Source: Candidatus Polarisedimenticolaceae bacterium (GTDB taxonomy: Bacteria > Pseudomonadota > Gammaproteobacteria > Chromatiales > Chromatiaceae). From it: a stretch of 55,076 nucleotides of DNA. The translations under genes were made by a program, and so were the position numbers. The DNA lies in the NCBI GenBank assembly GCA_021647945.1, contig JAKITT010000012.1, positions 1-55,076 of the forward strand, read 5' to 3'. Of the stretch, positions 10,900 through 21,630 are shown in pieces; positions within the stretch are counted from its first letter, which is position 1; the number at the start of each line of letters is the position of its first letter. The notes beneath the pieces were generated by a model. The model did not search any database. It saw nothing but the letters and a program-made list of their open reading frames with translations, and had not been told where the DNA came from.

Positions 10900-12507
10900 A
10901 TGAAAAAAATCACACTGCAGCAACGTTTTTTACTCCTTGCCGCATTGCTGGCGATCATTGTCTTCATCGAAGGCACCATTCTCTTCATCAATAGCCAACA
11001 GATCAGCACGAACTCCAATCAGCTAAGTGATCAGATTTTCCCTAGTTTCAAAAAAGCTCAGCAACTCAAGCTCTCTGTTGTACAGGTGCAGCAGTGGCTG
11101 ACCGATATCAGCGCCACACGCGGATTGGATGGTCTGAATGATGGGTTTGATGAAGCGGAGGCAAATGCGCAGCTTTTCAGATCTCTGCTCAGTGAACTGA
11201 TGGTTCTTGACCAGAAAAACCAGGCGCGCTATCGATCAATGCTACCGATCTTTGAAGAGTACTTCCGAGTAGGCAAACTGATGGCCCAGAGCTATATCGA
11301 CCATGGACCAAGCGGCGGCAATAAGATGATGGCCAGTTTTGACGAGGTCGCCGCCAAGATGATATCTGAAGCGGACATGCTGGTGGAAGATATTGAGTCG
11401 TGGACCACCTCGGCCTTGAACGAACAGCACACTATCAGCACCAAAAGCAATCTGCTAATCCTGGTTGGCTCACTACTTATTTTAGGCGGGATCTTCCTCA
11501 CCTTCTTCATAATGTCTCGCGCTCTAGCACTCTTACCTATCGCCATAGAGGAGTTGAAACATGTCGCAGACGGTGATCTGACACCCACCAAACAGAGTCA
11601 CCGCACTGATGAGATCGGTAATCTCATGAACACCATCAACTCTACACGGCAGCGTCTGCGAGAGATGGTGCAACAAATTTCAACCACCTCCTCCGAACTC
11701 TCAAGTTCTGCCGAACAGATGTCAACCATCACCCTACAGAATAGCCAGCATATCCAACAGCAGCAGAGAGACACTGAACTCGTCGCCACAGCAATGAATG
11801 AGATGACAACATCAGTACAAGAGGTCGCCACAAACATTGCTAATACAGCAGAAGCAGCCAGCAAGGCAAACACGGAAACCAATGACGGGCAACGTATTGT
11901 CAATGACGCCATCAATGAAATCCAGACACTCTCAAGCCAGATTGAAAATGCCTCTGCCGTCATCAAACGGCTAGAGGAGGATAGTGAGACCATCAATACT
12001 GTTTTAGATGTTATCAAAGGGATTGCCGAACAGACCAATCTACTCGCCTTAAATGCAGCCATTGAGGCCGCTCGTGCCGGCGAACAGGGGCGTGGATTTG
12101 CCGTAGTTGCCGATGAGGTTCGTACACTCGCCGGGCGGACGCAGCAATCGACTAAAGAGATCAACCAGATGATTGAACGCCTGCAAAACGGCTCTCGCCA
12201 AGCGGTGGAGGTGATGGTTCAAAGCAACAAGCAGGCAGAGAGCGCAGCCAAACGTGCCGCAGAGGCGGGCAGTTCACTGGAGGGGATCGCCTCCGCCGTT
12301 GAACACATCAACTCAATGAGCAGTGAGATCGCTTATGCAGCTGATCAGCAGCGCACCGTCTCGGAAGAGATCAATCGTAATATTGTTCAAATCAGTAGTG
12401 CGGTAAACAAAACTGCTGACGGTGCTGAACAGACGGCACAAGCGAGCCAAAACCTCGCACTGATCACAACCAACCTAAAAACACTCATCGGTCATTTTAA
12501 AATGTGA
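10900..12507 (+). CDS. Methyl-accepting chemotaxis protein
   Basis: An inner-membrane chemoreceptor of 535 residues. TM1 is about 11-30 and TM2 about 184-206. The periplasmic part of about 150 residues is helical by its composition and fits a four-helix-bundle sensor, ligand unknown. A HAMP domain follows (about 206-260; [16 protein letters not shown]), then a long coiled-coil signalling domain whose hairpin tip reads [20 protein letters not shown] near residue 377. There is no C-terminal NWETF-type pentapeptide for CheR/CheB docking. It stands alone between apbC and metG, a position that interrupts the apbC-metG pairing usual in relatives. It probably signals to a flagellar Che array elsewhere rather than to the Pil-Chp system. 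Confidence 0.93.
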   Translation: MKKITLQQRFLLLAALLAIIVFIEGTILFINSQQISTNSNQLSDQIFPSFKKAQQLKLSVVQVQQWLTDISATRGLDGLNDGFDEAEANAQLFRSLLSELMVLDQKNQARYRSMLPIFEEYFRVGKLMAQSYIDHGPSGGNKMMASFDEVAAKMISEADMLVEDIESWTTSALNEQHTISTKSNLLILVGSLLILGGIFLTFFIMSRALALLPIAIEELKHVADGDLTPTKQSHRTDEIGNLMNTINSTRQRLREMVQQISTTSSELSSSAEQMSTITLQNSQHIQQQQRDTELVATAMNEMTTSVQEVATNIANTAEAASKANTETNDGQRIVNDAINEIQTLSSQIENASAVIKRLEEDSETINTVLDVIKGIAEQTNLLALNAAIEAARAGEQGRGFAVVADEVRTLAGRTQQSTKEINQMIERLQNGSRQAVEVMVQSNKQAESAAKRAAEAGSSLEGIASAVEHINSMSSEIAYAADQQRTVSEEINRNIVQISSAVNKTADGAEQTAQASQNLALITTNLKTLIGHFKM

Positions 12508-12788
12508 AACGTGGGCTGGGCTCACTATTTATTAATCCGATTACACTGTATTCAGTCATTGAGAGAATGCCTGCAACATGACATCAAAATGCCGCTGTAG
12601 TCGCACTACACATTTTTTTGATGCACAGACTGCGGGGTAACACCCAACAATCTGCCTTATAATCAGCAGGTTAGAACTAACAGGCTGCAAAGAGACCCGC
12701 ACCCCGTAACTAGACAAAAAATCAGACTCCCTCTTTTTGCGGCCTTGTGAGATAATGGCTCGTTTAGCCTTGTTGTCCGCCGCAAACG

Positions 12789-14834
12789 ATGAATCAAACA
12801 CCTAGAAAGATACTTGTCACCAGTGCATTGCCCTACGCCAATGGCCCTATCCATATTGGCCATCTTGTAGAATATATCCAGACAGACATCTGGGTTCGCT
12901 TCCAGAAGATGCGAGGCAATCAATGCCACTACGTCTGTGCAGATGATGCCCACGGCACCCCTATTATGCTGCGCGCACGGCAAGAGGGGATCGATGCTGA
13001 AACGCTGATCGCACGCGTATCCAAAGAGCATCAAGCTGACTTCGCCGATTTTGCGATCAACTTTGATAACTATCACTCAACCCACTCTGATGAGAACCGT
13101 GAACTCTCTGCTCTGATCTACCGGCGCAATAAAGAGAAAGGCCACATCACCAACCGCACCATCACCCAAGCCTTCGACCCTGTAGAGAATATGTTTCTAC
13201 CCGACCGCTTCATCAAGGGTGAGTGCCCCAAATGTGGTGCTGAAGATCAGTATGGCGACAACTGTGAGGCCTGCGGTGCCAGTTACTCACCCAACGAGCT
13301 GAAGAACGCCGTATCGGCGCTCTCTGGTGCGACGCCTGAACAGCGAGAATCTGAGCACTACTTCTTTGAGCTGGCCCACTTTGAAGAGATGCTACGCGGC
13401 TGGACACGAGGCGGGCATCTACAGAAAGAGGTCTCTAACAAACTTGATGAGTGGTTTGAAGCGGGCTTGCAGCAGTGGGATATCTCCCGTGACGCGCCCT
13501 ACTTCGGCTTTGAGATTCCAGACCACCCCGGCAAGTTCTTCTATGTCTGGCTTGATGCACCTATTGGTTATATGGCCAGCTTCAAGAATCTTTGCGAGCG
13601 CACCAAGGGGCTCGATTTCGATGCATTCTGGAACAAGGATAGCCAAACAGAGCTCTACCATTTCATCGGAAAAGATATCATCTACTTCCATGCGCTCTTC
13701 TGGCCAGCCATGCTACAGGGCGCTGACTTCCGCACCCCAACAGCTATCTTCTCACACGGCTTTCTAACCGTTGATGGGAAGAAGATGTCCAAATCTCGCG
13801 GCACTTTTATCAAAGCCCGCTCCTACCTGGAACATCTAAACCCCGAGTATCTGCGTTACTACTTCGCAGCCAAGCTTGGCTCAGGCATTGAGGATATTGA
13901 TCTCAATCTTGAGGATTTTGCCCAGCGCGTCAACTCAGACTTGGTGGGTAAAGTGGTCAATATCGCCAGTCGTTGTGCCGGCTTTATCAAAAAACGCTTC
14001 GGCGGCAAGCTCTCCGAGCAACTGGCAGAGCAGGCGCTATTTGATAGCTTCATCGAAGCAGGTGAGAGTATCGCTAGCCGCTATGAGAATCGTGAATTCA
14101 GCCATGCGGTAAGAGAGATCATGGCCCTGGCTGACCAAGCCAACCAATATATCGACGAGAAGAAACCGTGGGTGATGGCCAAGGAAGAGGGTAAAGAGCA
14201 GGCGTTGCACGAGGTATGCTCTATGGGCATCAACCTGTTCCGTCTGTTGATCGGCTATCTGCGCCCCATCCTGCCACAGACCACCGAGAAATCTGAAGCC
14301 TTCCTACAGATTGAACCGCTCACGTGGCAAGCACTGGCTACTCCACTCACCAACCACACCATTGCCAAATTTAAACCGCTCATGACACGCGTCGAACTCA
14401 AGCAGATTGAGTCAATGGTTGAGGCGTCAAAAGAGGATCTCGTCGCGACACCATCCACCACTCAAAATGTGACGCCCGAAGGGCCCCTAACTAAAGACCC
14501 GATCAGCGACACCATCGCCTTCGCTGATTTTGCCAAAGTCGATCTACGCATCGTCAAGATCATAGACGCCTCTCACGTTGAAGGAGCGGAGAAGCTTCTA
14601 CAGCTCACGCTCGACCTAGGTGGCGAACAGCGCAATGTATTTGCCGGCATCAAATCAGCCTACTCACCCGAGGAGCTAAAGGGCCGGATGACCGTTATGG
14701 TCGCCAATTTGGCACCACGTAAAATGCGCTTTGGCCTCTCCGAAGGGATGGTTTTAGCGGCAGGCCCTGGAGGCGACGAGCTGTTCATTCTCAGCCCGGA
14801 TTCTGGCGCAACGCCTGGCATGCGAGTGAAATAG
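12789..14834 (+). CDS. metG: Methionyl-tRNA synthetase with C-terminal tRNA-binding domain
   Basis: Charges tRNA-Met with methionine in the cytoplasm. It has 681 residues, the size of the E. coli dimeric type. The HIGH motif is at 22-25 (GPIHIGH). A zinc knuckle has cysteines at 146, 149, 159 and 162 (CPKC...CEAC). The KMSKS motif appears as GKKMSKSRG near residue 335. The anticodon-binding helical domain follows, then an OB-fold tRNA-binding and dimerisation domain (about 575-681; [12 protein letters not shown]... [15 protein letters not shown]). It precedes rsxA by 93 bp in an order also seen in P. aeruginosa. Confidence 0.97.
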   Translation: MNQTPRKILVTSALPYANGPIHIGHLVEYIQTDIWVRFQKMRGNQCHYVCADDAHGTPIMLRARQEGIDAETLIARVSKEHQADFADFAINFDNYHSTHSDENRELSALIYRRNKEKGHITNRTITQAFDPVENMFLPDRFIKGECPKCGAEDQYGDNCEACGASYSPNELKNAVSALSGATPEQRESEHYFFELAHFEEMLRGWTRGGHLQKEVSNKLDEWFEAGLQQWDISRDAPYFGFEIPDHPGKFFYVWLDAPIGYMASFKNLCERTKGLDFDAFWNKDSQTELYHFIGKDIIYFHALFWPAMLQGADFRTPTAIFSHGFLTVDGKKMSKSRGTFIKARSYLEHLNPEYLRYYFAAKLGSGIEDIDLNLEDFAQRVNSDLVGKVVNIASRCAGFIKKRFGGKLSEQLAEQALFDSFIEAGESIASRYENREFSHAVREIMALADQANQYIDEKKPWVMAKEEGKEQALHEVCSMGINLFRLLIGYLRPILPQTTEKSEAFLQIEPLTWQALATPLTNHTIAKFKPLMTRVELKQIESMVEASKEDLVATPSTTQNVTPEGPLTKDPISDTIAFADFAKVDLRIVKIIDASHVEGAEKLLQLTLDLGGEQRNVFAGIKSAYSPEELKGRMTVMVANLAPRKMRFGLSEGMVLAAGPGGDELFILSPDSGATPGMRVK

Positions 14835-14927
14835 TGCAATTCCCACTAATTTTATGCGTTGTCACCATTTTCTCGAACACGTATCCTATATAAACAGGTA
14901 TAGATAGGCATAAACCCTAAATAGATC

Positions 14928-15509
14928 ATGACTGAATTCGCACTTATCTTAATTAGCACCGTATTGGTCAACAACTTCGTGTTGGTGAAGTTTCTTGGCC
15001 TCTGTCCATTTCTGGGCGTATCAAGCAAACTTGAAACCGCCATCGGTATGAGTTTTGCCACTACGTTTGTACTGACACTGGTCTCCATCTGCAGTTATCT
15101 CGTCAATGAGTTCTTGCTGATACCCTTTGATATTGAGTACCTACGGACCATCGCCTTTATCCTGGTAATTGCCGCTGTCGTGCAGTTCACCGAGATGGTG
15201 ATGCACAAAACCAGCCCGGCGCTCTATCAGCTGCTGGGTATTTTCTTACCCTTAATCACCACCAACTGTGCCGTGTTGGGCGTTGCCCTACTCAATGTCC
15301 AAGAGGGTCATGGTTTTATTGAATCACTGCTCTACGGGTTTGGAGCCGCCATTGGCTTCTCGCTTGTCATGGTGCTGTTTGCCGCCGTCCGAGAGCGGCT
15401 TGATGTGGCGGATGTCCCCGCCCCTTTCAAAGGCAGCGCTATTGCATTGATTACGGCGGGCCTGATGTCGATGGCCTTCATGGGTTTTGCTGGACTGGTA
15501 TCTGCGTAA
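14928..15509 (+). CDS. rsxA: RsxA/RnfA electron transport complex subunit
   Basis: An integral membrane subunit (193 residues, about six TM helices) of the Rnf/Rsx complex, which couples electron transfer between NADH and ferredoxin to ion movement and, in enterobacteria, keeps SoxR reduced. The N-terminal [20 protein letters not shown], the [18 protein letters not shown] stretch and [20 protein letters not shown] are strongly conserved. The Cys in TTNCA and that in GLCPF belong to the membrane-embedded cluster site shared with RsxE. It is the first gene of rsxABCDGE, and its stop directly abuts the rsxB start. An ATAG/AAATAG tract rather than a strong Shine-Dalgarno precedes the ATG. Confidence 0.96.
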   Translation: MTEFALILISTVLVNNFVLVKFLGLCPFLGVSSKLETAIGMSFATTFVLTLVSICSYLVNEFLLIPFDIEYLRTIAFILVIAAVVQFTEMVMHKTSPALYQLLGIFLPLITTNCAVLGVALLNVQEGHGFIESLLYGFGAAIGFSLVMVLFAAVRERLDVADVPAPFKGSAIALITAGLMSMAFMGFAGLVSA

Positions 15510-16088
15510 ATGTTGACCTCTATCCTTGTTATAAGCGGACTCGCAGCCGCCTTCGGCCTGCTATTGGGCTACGCTTCCATTCGCTTTCACGTTGAAGGCA
15601 ATCCTGTCGCTGATAAGCTTGATACACTGTTGCCACAGAGCCAGTGCGGACAGTGCGGCTTCCCAGGTTGCCGTCCATTTGCTGAGGCCGTTGCTAGCGG
15701 CGAAGCGCCCATCAACGCCTGCCCACCTGGCGGCGAAGATACCATGCTGGCCCTGGCTGAAACACTGGGCGTTGATCCTATGCCAATGGGTGAAGAGGAT
15801 GCGGGCGAGGCGGTTGTTGGCGTTGCCGTCATCGACGAGCAGGAGTGCATCGGCTGTACAATTTGTATCAAAGCCTGCCCTGTGGATGCCATTTTGGGTA
15901 CCACACGTCAGATGCATACGGTCATCGCCTCTGAGTGTACCGGCTGCCAACTCTGTATTGAGCCATGCCCGGTCGACTGCATTACATTAGAGAGCATTGA
16001 AAAAACAACAGAGACCTGGAGCTGGGCACTGCCTGGCAGCCCAGAGGAGATCGCATTCACTGCGAAGGTGGTAGAGAACCATGCATAA
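15510..16088 (+). CDS. rsxB: RsxB/RnfB iron-sulfur subunit
   Basis: A peripheral subunit of 192 residues with an N-terminal membrane anchor ([20 protein letters not shown]). A four-cysteine cluster domain follows ([16 protein letters not shown] with the later CPPGG Cys), then two ferredoxin motifs: [16 protein letters not shown] and [16 protein letters not shown]. It carries electrons between the soluble partner and the membrane subunits. The ATG at 15510 immediately follows the rsxA stop. The 3' end overlaps rsxC by eight bases. All expected cluster cysteines are present. Confidence 0.96.
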   Translation: MLTSILVISGLAAAFGLLLGYASIRFHVEGNPVADKLDTLLPQSQCGQCGFPGCRPFAEAVASGEAPINACPPGGEDTMLALAETLGVDPMPMGEEDAGEAVVGVAVIDEQECIGCTICIKACPVDAILGTTRQMHTVIASECTGCQLCIEPCPVDCITLESIEKTTETWSWALPGSPEEIAFTAKVVENHA

Positions 16089-17784
16089 CACCACCACAAA
16101 CAGCACACGCAAGCTTTGGACCTTCCATGGCGGCATTCATATGCCTGACCACAAAGCGCAGACCTGTGACGCTGCCATTGAGCCAATTAAGCTACCTTCA
16201 CAGCTGATTCTGCCACTCAAACAGCACGTCGGCAGTATTGCGCTACCTGTTGTAGAAGTGGGCCAACGTGTACTCAAAGGTGAGCTCATTGCTAAAAGCA
16301 CCGCTTACATCAGCGCACCATTGCACGCTCCCACGTCAGGTGTTGTAACTGAGATTGGCGATGCATTTATTCCGCACCCATCACGTCTTCCTGCACTCAG
16401 CATCACCATCAAACCTGATGGCAAAGATGAGTGGATCACAGCAGACCCAGCGACCCATAATCCTGAACAATTAACGCTCGAAGCGCTGGCAACAATTATT
16501 GGTGACGCCGGCATTGTAGGACTCGGCGGGGGGACCTTCCCATCCAGCGTCAAGGCAAGTGCCAACGACATCCATACACTGATTCTCAATGGCGCTGAAT
16601 GTGAGCCATATATCACGTGTGATGATCGCATCATGCGCGAACGTGCTGATAAAATCATCAACTCAGCCGCCATTATCAAACGCGTATTGGGTGCCAATGA
16701 GTGCCTAATCGGCATAGAAGATAACAAACCTGAGGCCATTGCAGAGATGCAGAGAGCCGTTAGCGACGGCGGTCACAGTGGCATTGAAATAGTCACCATC
16801 CCAACGCTCTATCCAAGCGGTGGTGAAAAACAGCTGATACAGATCCTCACCGGCAAAGAGGTTCCCAGCGGCAGCAACCCCACGCAGATCGGTATCGTCT
16901 GCTTCAATGTAGCAACCGCTGAAGCCATTTACGAGGCGATAACCGCATCACGCCCAATGATCTCTCGCATAGTCACCATTACCGGTGAGGGCATTAAGAG
17001 ACCTTGCAACGTTGAAGCGCTGCTAGGCACGCCAATCAACGAACTGATTGCCCAGGCCGGTGGTTACAGTGACACGGCTGAGAAGCTCATCATCGGCGGC
17101 CCGATGATGGGTTTTACCGTCGATACAGACCAGCTGCCACTGACCAAAGGGGTCAACTGCCTGCTGGTCGTCAGTGAGAGTGAGATCCCCACAGCCGGCC
17201 CCGGCATAGCCTGCATACGCTGTAGTGAGTGTGCCAATGTCTGTCCCACCTCGCTGTTACCACAGCAGATGTACTGGTTTTCACGCTCACAAAACCTTGA
17301 AAAATCTGAAGAGTACAACCTGTTTGACTGCATCGAATGTGGCTGTTGTTCACACGTCTGTCCTGCTGAAATCCCATTGGTTCAGTACTTCCGCAGCACC
17401 AAAACTGCGGTGACAGAGAACAATGCCGCCAACGCTAAAAATGAACGGGCACGGATGCGTAACGAAGCACGTACCGCACGTCTAGAGAAACTCGATGCGG
17501 AGAAGCGTGAAAAAACACGCCTGAAAAAAGAGGCCATGCAGAAGAAGAAAGAGGAAGCTGCCGCCAAAGCCGCTGCTGAGGGAGCCTCTGACGACTCCCA
17601 GACTAAGGAGATTGAAGCTGCAAAAAAACGTGTTTTAGAGAAGAAAGATGTTGAAACAAACAAGGTATCTAAACCTCGAAATACCGAAAATTTGACCGCC
17701 GAACAACAGCAGCAGATCGATCAAGCCGACCTCCGCCGCAAAGCGGATAGTGCCGATATGCCATCTGCCACCGAGGAGAAATAG
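16081..17784 (+). CDS. rsxC: RsxC/RnfC NADH-binding subunit
   Basis: A peripheral subunit of 567 residues that binds NADH and FMN. After an N-terminal barrel-sandwich-like region ([12 protein letters not shown]... LPLKQHVGS), the core has the complex I NuoF-like nucleotide-binding signature [13 protein letters not shown] and [18 protein letters not shown]. Two ferredoxin motifs follow: [17 protein letters not shown] and [16 protein letters not shown]. The C-terminus is a charged, alanine- and lysine-rich coiled-coil-like tail of about 120 residues, variable in this family. It overlaps rsxB by eight bases, and its stop TAG is part of the ribosome-binding site of rsxD. Confidence 0.95.
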   Translation: MHNTTTNSTRKLWTFHGGIHMPDHKAQTCDAAIEPIKLPSQLILPLKQHVGSIALPVVEVGQRVLKGELIAKSTAYISAPLHAPTSGVVTEIGDAFIPHPSRLPALSITIKPDGKDEWITADPATHNPEQLTLEALATIIGDAGIVGLGGGTFPSSVKASANDIHTLILNGAECEPYITCDDRIMRERADKIINSAAIIKRVLGANECLIGIEDNKPEAIAEMQRAVSDGGHSGIEIVTIPTLYPSGGEKQLIQILTGKEVPSGSNPTQIGIVCFNVATAEAIYEAITASRPMISRIVTITGEGIKRPCNVEALLGTPINELIAQAGGYSDTAEKLIIGGPMMGFTVDTDQLPLTKGVNCLLVVSESEIPTAGPGIACIRCSECANVCPTSLLPQQMYWFSRSQNLEKSEEYNLFDCIECGCCSHVCPAEIPLVQYFRSTKTAVTENNAANAKNERARMRNEARTARLEKLDAEKREKTRLKKEAMQKKKEEAAAKAAAEGASDDSQTKEIEAAKKRVLEKKDVETNKVSKPRNTENLTAEQQQQIDQADLRRKADSADMPSATEEK

Positions 17785-17788
17785 GAGC

Positions 17789-18829
17789 ATGTTGTTCCGC
17801 AACATAACTTCCCCACACACCATCCGTCCTAACGCTGTGACCACTGTCATGCTGCGCGTCATTCTTGCGCTGGTACCTGGCATCATCACCATGACCTGGC
17901 TGTTTGGCTGGGGCATTCTAATCAACATTGTTCTGGCCACCATCACCGCCGTGGTGAGCGAAGCGTTTTGTATCAAACTGCGTGGCCGACCCGTCATGCC
18001 AGCACTCAGTGACCTAAGCGCCATTGTCACCGCACTGCTGTTTGCCATTGCAATACCACCACTACTCCCCTGGTGGCTAACCGTACTTGGCGCCGCCTTT
18101 GCCATCATCCTCATCAAACAGATGTATGGCGGTCTTGGTTACAACCCATTTAACCCCGCCATGGCGGCCTATGTACTGCTACTGGTCTCCTATCCAGCCG
18201 ACATGACAGCGTGGCTCCCACCGGTTGTTCTGAATGAGAACCCACTCAATTTCATGCAGACATTATCGGCCATTTTTGCCGGTGTAGCCCCTGAAGGGAT
18301 GACCTGGGATGGCCTCTCTGGTGCCACTCCACTCGACAGTATGAAAATTGGCTTCAGTCAAAACCAACTGCTTAGCGAGATCCGCACAGGGCCGCTGTGG
18401 CAGGGGATGATTGCAGGGTATGGCTGGGAGTGGCCGAGTATCGCCTTCTTGCTTGGCGGATTGTGGATGATCTACAAACGCGTCATCACGTGGCACATTC
18501 CTGTCTCCATGCTTGGTCCGCTATTTTTGTTTGGCCTTGTCTTCTCATTGCTGGATCCAGAAGCGCATCCATTCCCGCTTTTCCACCTCTTTTCAGGTGG
18601 TGCCATCCTGGGTGCATTCTTCATCGCCACCGACCCAGTTTCAGCCTGTACCACACCACGTGGTCGTCTCTTTTACGGGGCTGCCATTGGCGCATGGATC
18701 TACATTATCCGTACCTGGGGCGGTTACCCTGATGCGGTTGCCTTTGCGGTACTGCTGTTAAATATGTCTGCTCCCATCATTGATCATCTCACCCAGCCAA
18801 AGGTCTATGGGCATGGGAGTAAAAAATGA
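17789..18829 (+). CDS. rsxD: RsxD/RnfD membrane subunit with covalent FMN site
   Basis: A membrane subunit of 346 residues with about ten hydrophobic segments. The SGAT motif in GLSGATPLD places the FMN-accepting threonine at residue 180; in this family ApbE attaches FMN there through a phosphodiester bond. An upstream in-frame ATG would add 13 residues overlapping rsxC, but TAGGAG directly before the ATG at 17789 and the N-terminus MLFRNITSPHTIRPNAVTTVM favour this start. It overlaps rsxG by four bases. An apbE gene is present in the same window at 33509-34534. Confidence 0.95.
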   Translation: MLFRNITSPHTIRPNAVTTVMLRVILALVPGIITMTWLFGWGILINIVLATITAVVSEAFCIKLRGRPVMPALSDLSAIVTALLFAIAIPPLLPWWLTVLGAAFAIILIKQMYGGLGYNPFNPAMAAYVLLLVSYPADMTAWLPPVVLNENPLNFMQTLSAIFAGVAPEGMTWDGLSGATPLDSMKIGFSQNQLLSEIRTGPLWQGMIAGYGWEWPSIAFLLGGLWMIYKRVITWHIPVSMLGPLFLFGLVFSLLDPEAHPFPLFHLFSGGAILGAFFIATDPVSACTTPRGRLFYGAAIGAWIYIIRTWGGYPDAVAFAVLLLNMSAPIIDHLTQPKVYGHGSKK

Positions 18830-19476
18830 GTAAGAAGATCATTGCAGCAGCACTTCTGCTGGGATTTTTTGCCGTTATAGGCACAGGTCTGGTCGCCTTC
18901 ACCTATGAGATGACGAAGGATCAGATTGCCGAAAATGAACGTTTAGCACTCCTACGTTCACTACAGGCGCTCGTCCCTGCTGATACCGTCAACAATGACA
19001 TGCCTAACGACACCATCATTGTTGATGACAAAGAGAAACTCGGCACCCATACGACCACCATCTATCGTGGCCGTAAAGATGGCGACCCAATTGCCGCCGT
19101 CTTCACATCAATTGCCCCAGACGGCTACAGCGGCCAAATCAAGCTGCTGGTTGCCGTTCGCGCCGATGGCACACTGGGTGGTGTGCGTGTCATCACCCAC
19201 AAAGAGACACCTGGCCTGGGCGACAAAATCGAGGTGGAGAAGGATGACTGGATCTTCGCTTTTGATAACCGCTCATTAGGCGACCCAACAGTAGATAAGT
19301 GGGCCGTTAAAAAAGATGGCGGAATTTTTGATCAGTTTACCGGCGCCACCATTACACCTCGCGCAATCGTCAACTCAGTCAAGAGAACCCTGATCTACGC
19401 GAGCGAACACAAAGAGGCGATCTACGATCTCGACATAGAGAAGGCCGTGGATAAGAAAACAGGAGGCAAGTCCTAA
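18826..19476 (+). CDS. rsxG: RsxG/RnfG subunit with covalent FMN site
   Basis: A 216-residue subunit with one N-terminal membrane helix (IIAAALLLGFFAVIGTGLVAF) and a periplasmic FMN-binding domain. The flavinylation motif is TGAT at 172-175 (FTGATITPRAIV), with FMN attached to T175 by analogy with RnfG. VRVITHKETPGLGDKIE is the conserved heart of the FMN-binding domain. It begins with an ATGA overlap with rsxD and ends one base before rsxE. Confidence 0.95.
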   Translation: MSKKIIAAALLLGFFAVIGTGLVAFTYEMTKDQIAENERLALLRSLQALVPADTVNNDMPNDTIIVDDKEKLGTHTTTIYRGRKDGDPIAAVFTSIAPDGYSGQIKLLVAVRADGTLGGVRVITHKETPGLGDKIEVEKDDWIFAFDNRSLGDPTVDKWAVKKDGGIFDQFTGATITPRAIVNSVKRTLIYASEHKEAIYDLDIEKAVDKKTGGKS

Positions 19477-19477
19477 A

Positions 19478-20170
19478 ATGGCCACCAACTACAACAAAAT
19501 CATCAAGGACGGCATCTGGGACAGCAACCCCGCCCTCGTTGCCCTGCTGGGTCTCTGCCCACTGCTTGCCGTCACCAACACCGCTATCAACGGCCTCGGC
19601 CTCGGCTTGGCAACACTGGCCGTATTGATCGGTTCTAACGTCACCATCTCATTGATTCGAAACATTGTTCGTCAAGAGGTTCGACTGCCCATTTTTGTGC
19701 TGGTTATCGCCTCATTTGTTACCGCTGTTGAACTGAGCATGAATGCCTATCTCTATGATCTCTATAAGATACTGGGTATATTTATTCCATTGATCGTCAC
19801 CAACTGCGCCATCATAGGGCGCGCTGAAGCCTTCGCATCAAAAAACAATCCGTTTGACTCACTGATTGATGCACTGGCGATGGGCATTGGCTTTGCACTT
19901 GTCCTTGTTGTTCTTGGCGGTGCGCGCGAACTCATTGGCTCTGGCACACTCTTCTCACAAGCTCATCTTATGTTTGGCGAAGGGGCACGTGGTCTAACTA
20001 TGAGCCTTGGCCCTGACTACAAAGGTCTACTGCTCGCCATTTTACCACCGGGTGCATTTATCGGTTTAGGCATCATGTTGGCCGCTAAGAACTGGTTCGA
20101 CCAACACAGCAAAAAGCGGGAAATAGTTGCCATTGCTAAAGAAAAAAGCCTTGCTGAAGGTATCCTTTAA
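19478..20170 (+). CDS. rsxE: RsxE/RnfE membrane subunit
   Basis: A 230-residue membrane subunit homologous to RsxA. The paired signatures NPALVALLGLCPLLAVTNTA and LGIFIPLIVTNCAIIGRAEA carry the cysteines of the membrane-embedded cluster. It also has VVLGGARELIGSGTLF, typical of RsxE. It completes the operon; the nth gene that follows rsxE in E. coli and P. aeruginosa is absent, and instead there are palindromic repeats and rsmE. The ATG is one base from the rsxG stop, with AGGAGGCAAG just before it. Confidence 0.96.
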   Translation: MATNYNKIIKDGIWDSNPALVALLGLCPLLAVTNTAINGLGLGLATLAVLIGSNVTISLIRNIVRQEVRLPIFVLVIASFVTAVELSMNAYLYDLYKILGIFIPLIVTNCAIIGRAEAFASKNNPFDSLIDALAMGIGFALVLVVLGGARELIGSGTLFSQAHLMFGEGARGLTMSLGPDYKGLLLAILPPGAFIGLGIMLAAKNWFDQHSKKREIVAIAKEKSLAEGIL

Positions 20171-20198
20171 AGACCCCACCACAAGCGGACAGGGTATT

Positions 20199-20298
20199 TG
20201 TAGGTTCACCTTGGACCTACATGGAAGGAGCAAACGCAGTGGAATTGTTGGAAACAATTCCTGTAAGGCGAACGCATGCGGCTGAAGCCGCACCTACG
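20199..20298. repeat. Dispersed palindromic repeat, copy A
   Basis: Its ends are GTAGGT at 20200 and ACCTAC ending at 20297. The core holds CATGGAAGGAG, then GGAATTGTTGGAAACAATTCC (20241-20261), a perfect stem with a small loop, followed by CTGT. A second copy of the core is at 54668-54780. It lies directly after rsxE, where its hairpins could serve as the operon's 3' end. No coding capacity. Confidence 0.7.
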
Positions 20299-20343
20299 GG
20301 AATATTTCGCTGTACCAACGGTAGGCGCTTTAGGCGAGCAGCA

Positions 20344-20367
20344 GGGAATTAGACCTATAGCGATTAA
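20344..20367. repeat. 24-bp repeat, copy 1, upstream of rsmE
   Basis: GGGAATTAGACC followed by TATAGCGATTAA recurs at 49653-49676 with only a few changes (CATGGCGGTTAA in the second half). Both copies lie in repeat-rich intergenic DNA a short way before a + strand gene: 55 bp from rsmE and 54 bp from the esterase at 49731. They may be part of one larger degenerate repeat family, or a shared regulatory site. Confidence 0.55.
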
Positions 20368-20398
20368 ACCACGTTAGCATCGTTACGATGGGGTTTGT

Positions 20399-21124
20399 AT
20401 GAGTATAAGAATCTATACCCCTCTGCCACTTGAACAGGCATCATTAGTGATGCTTGATTCGATAGCGGCTCACCACCTAGCCACCGTGCTCCGCAAGAAG
20501 CCTGGTTTTTTATTCCATCTATTCAACGGCAGTGGTGCTGAATTCAGCGCCAAAATTCTTCGCATTGAAAAGAGAGGGGTCGAGGTGGAGGTGATTGAGC
20601 ATCTTCACACTGAAACCGTCACAAAGCTTAGGCTCCACCTTCTGATCGCATTATCAAAGGGTGAACGGATGGATTTTGCCCTGCAGAAAGCGGTTGAACT
20701 CGGCGTTAACTCAATCACCCCAATCATCTCAGAACGAACCGTGGTGAGGTTATCTGCGGAGCGTCTTGAGCGAAAAATGGATCATTGGCGGAAGATTATC
20801 ATTGCGGCATGTGAGCAATCTGGCCGATCACTGATCCCGGCGCTGATGCCAATCCAATCGGTTGATCAAACAATTACCTCTCCGCCCTCTGGCTTATCGA
20901 TACTACTTGACCATAGGAGTGAACAATCACTGAGCCAACTAGATAGACCACTGGGTGATCTCAATCTAATCGTGGGTCCAGAGGGGGGGTTATCGGCGAA
21001 TGAACGACAGGGATTGATTGGCGCTGGATTCAGCGGCATTCATCTTGGCCCGCGGGTGTTGCGAACCGAAACAGCGCCTTTAGCAGCACTTGCCGCGATA
21101 CAGACACTTTGGGGGGATTTCTAA
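20399..21124 (+). CDS. rsmE: 16S rRNA (uracil-1498-N3)-methyltransferase
   Basis: A SPOUT-class methyltransferase of 241 residues that methylates U1498 of 16S rRNA using S-adenosylmethionine. The N-terminal PUA-like region (HHLATVLRKKPGFLFHLFNG) precedes the knotted SAM-binding fold. Family signatures are LLIALSKGERMDFALQKAVELG, the LIVGPEGGLS loop and LGPRVLRTETAPLAALA at the C-terminus. The ATG at 20399 fits the family start. It is convergent with chpC, with an 11-bp gap. Confidence 0.93.
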   Translation: MSIRIYTPLPLEQASLVMLDSIAAHHLATVLRKKPGFLFHLFNGSGAEFSAKILRIEKRGVEVEVIEHLHTETVTKLRLHLLIALSKGERMDFALQKAVELGVNSITPIISERTVVRLSAERLERKMDHWRKIIIAACEQSGRSLIPALMPIQSVDQTITSPPSGLSILLDHRSEQSLSQLDRPLGDLNLIVGPEGGLSANERQGLIGAGFSGIHLGPRVLRTETAPLAALAAIQTLWGDF

Positions 21125-21135
21125 ACAGCAACCGC

Positions 21136-21630
21136 CTATCTTGCGTAGCCTCCCTTCTCCATCACCTCTGCCACCATCTCCTCCAGCCGATCCAGGTTTG
21201 GGATCAGCCCCTTCTCCCCTTGCAGCATGATCTCATGCAGCACCAATGAGTTAGCATCACCCTGATCACTCACTGCAACGATGTTTTCTGATTTTATGCG
21301 GATAAGACCAGGAATTGATTGCGCAATAACACCGATAAAAGGCAGGTTTGATACACCATTGAGCGTATTAAACATTGCGATTCTGGCGCGATGACCCGTC
21401 GACAGCGACATCGCGCTGCCACCCAATGCCCGCTCAAATGAGATGACAGGAACAGGGATGCGTCGCCACACAATTTCGCCGATAAACCAATCTGGCGTAC
21501 CAGAGAGTACCGTCGGTTCTGTATAGCTGACAACCTCCGCAACCGCAGCATTTGGCAATACCAATCGGTTACCCTCAATGGGTATATAGACCCCACGAAT
21601 CTCTTCGGAATCATCTACTACACGACTCAT
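21136..21630 (-). CDS. chpC: CheW-domain adaptor of the Pil-Chp system (ChpC-like)
   Basis: A cytoplasmic adaptor of 164 residues with a single CheW fold (IRGVYIPIEGNRLVLPNAAVAEVVSY at the N-terminus, IGEIVWRRIPVPVISFE in the middle). Such proteins connect receptors such as PilJ to the ChpA kinase. It is the last gene of the minus-strand pilGHIJ-chpA operon and overlaps chpA by four bases (ATGA). In P. aeruginosa, chpC occupies the equivalent place after chpA and chpB; chpB is missing here. The symbol is inferred from position and size. Confidence 0.82.
   Translation of the reverse strand: MSRVVDDSEEIRGVYIPIEGNRLVLPNAAVAEVVSYTEPTVLSGTPDWFIGEIVWRRIPVPVISFERALGGSAMSLSTGHRARIAMFNTLNGVSNLPFIGVIAQSIPGLIRIKSENIVAVSDQGDANSLVLHEIMLQGEKGLIPNLDRLEEMVAEVMEKGGYAR

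Noticed and set aside
11598..12164. 188-codon minus-strand frame opposite the MCP signalling domain
   Set aside because: Antisense to a clearly coding MCP; Ser-rich composition is the usual shadow of a chemoreceptor.
15561..16186. Long frames opposite rsxB and rsxC
   Set aside because: Shadows of cysteine-rich ferredoxin domains; the sense frames have complete motifs.
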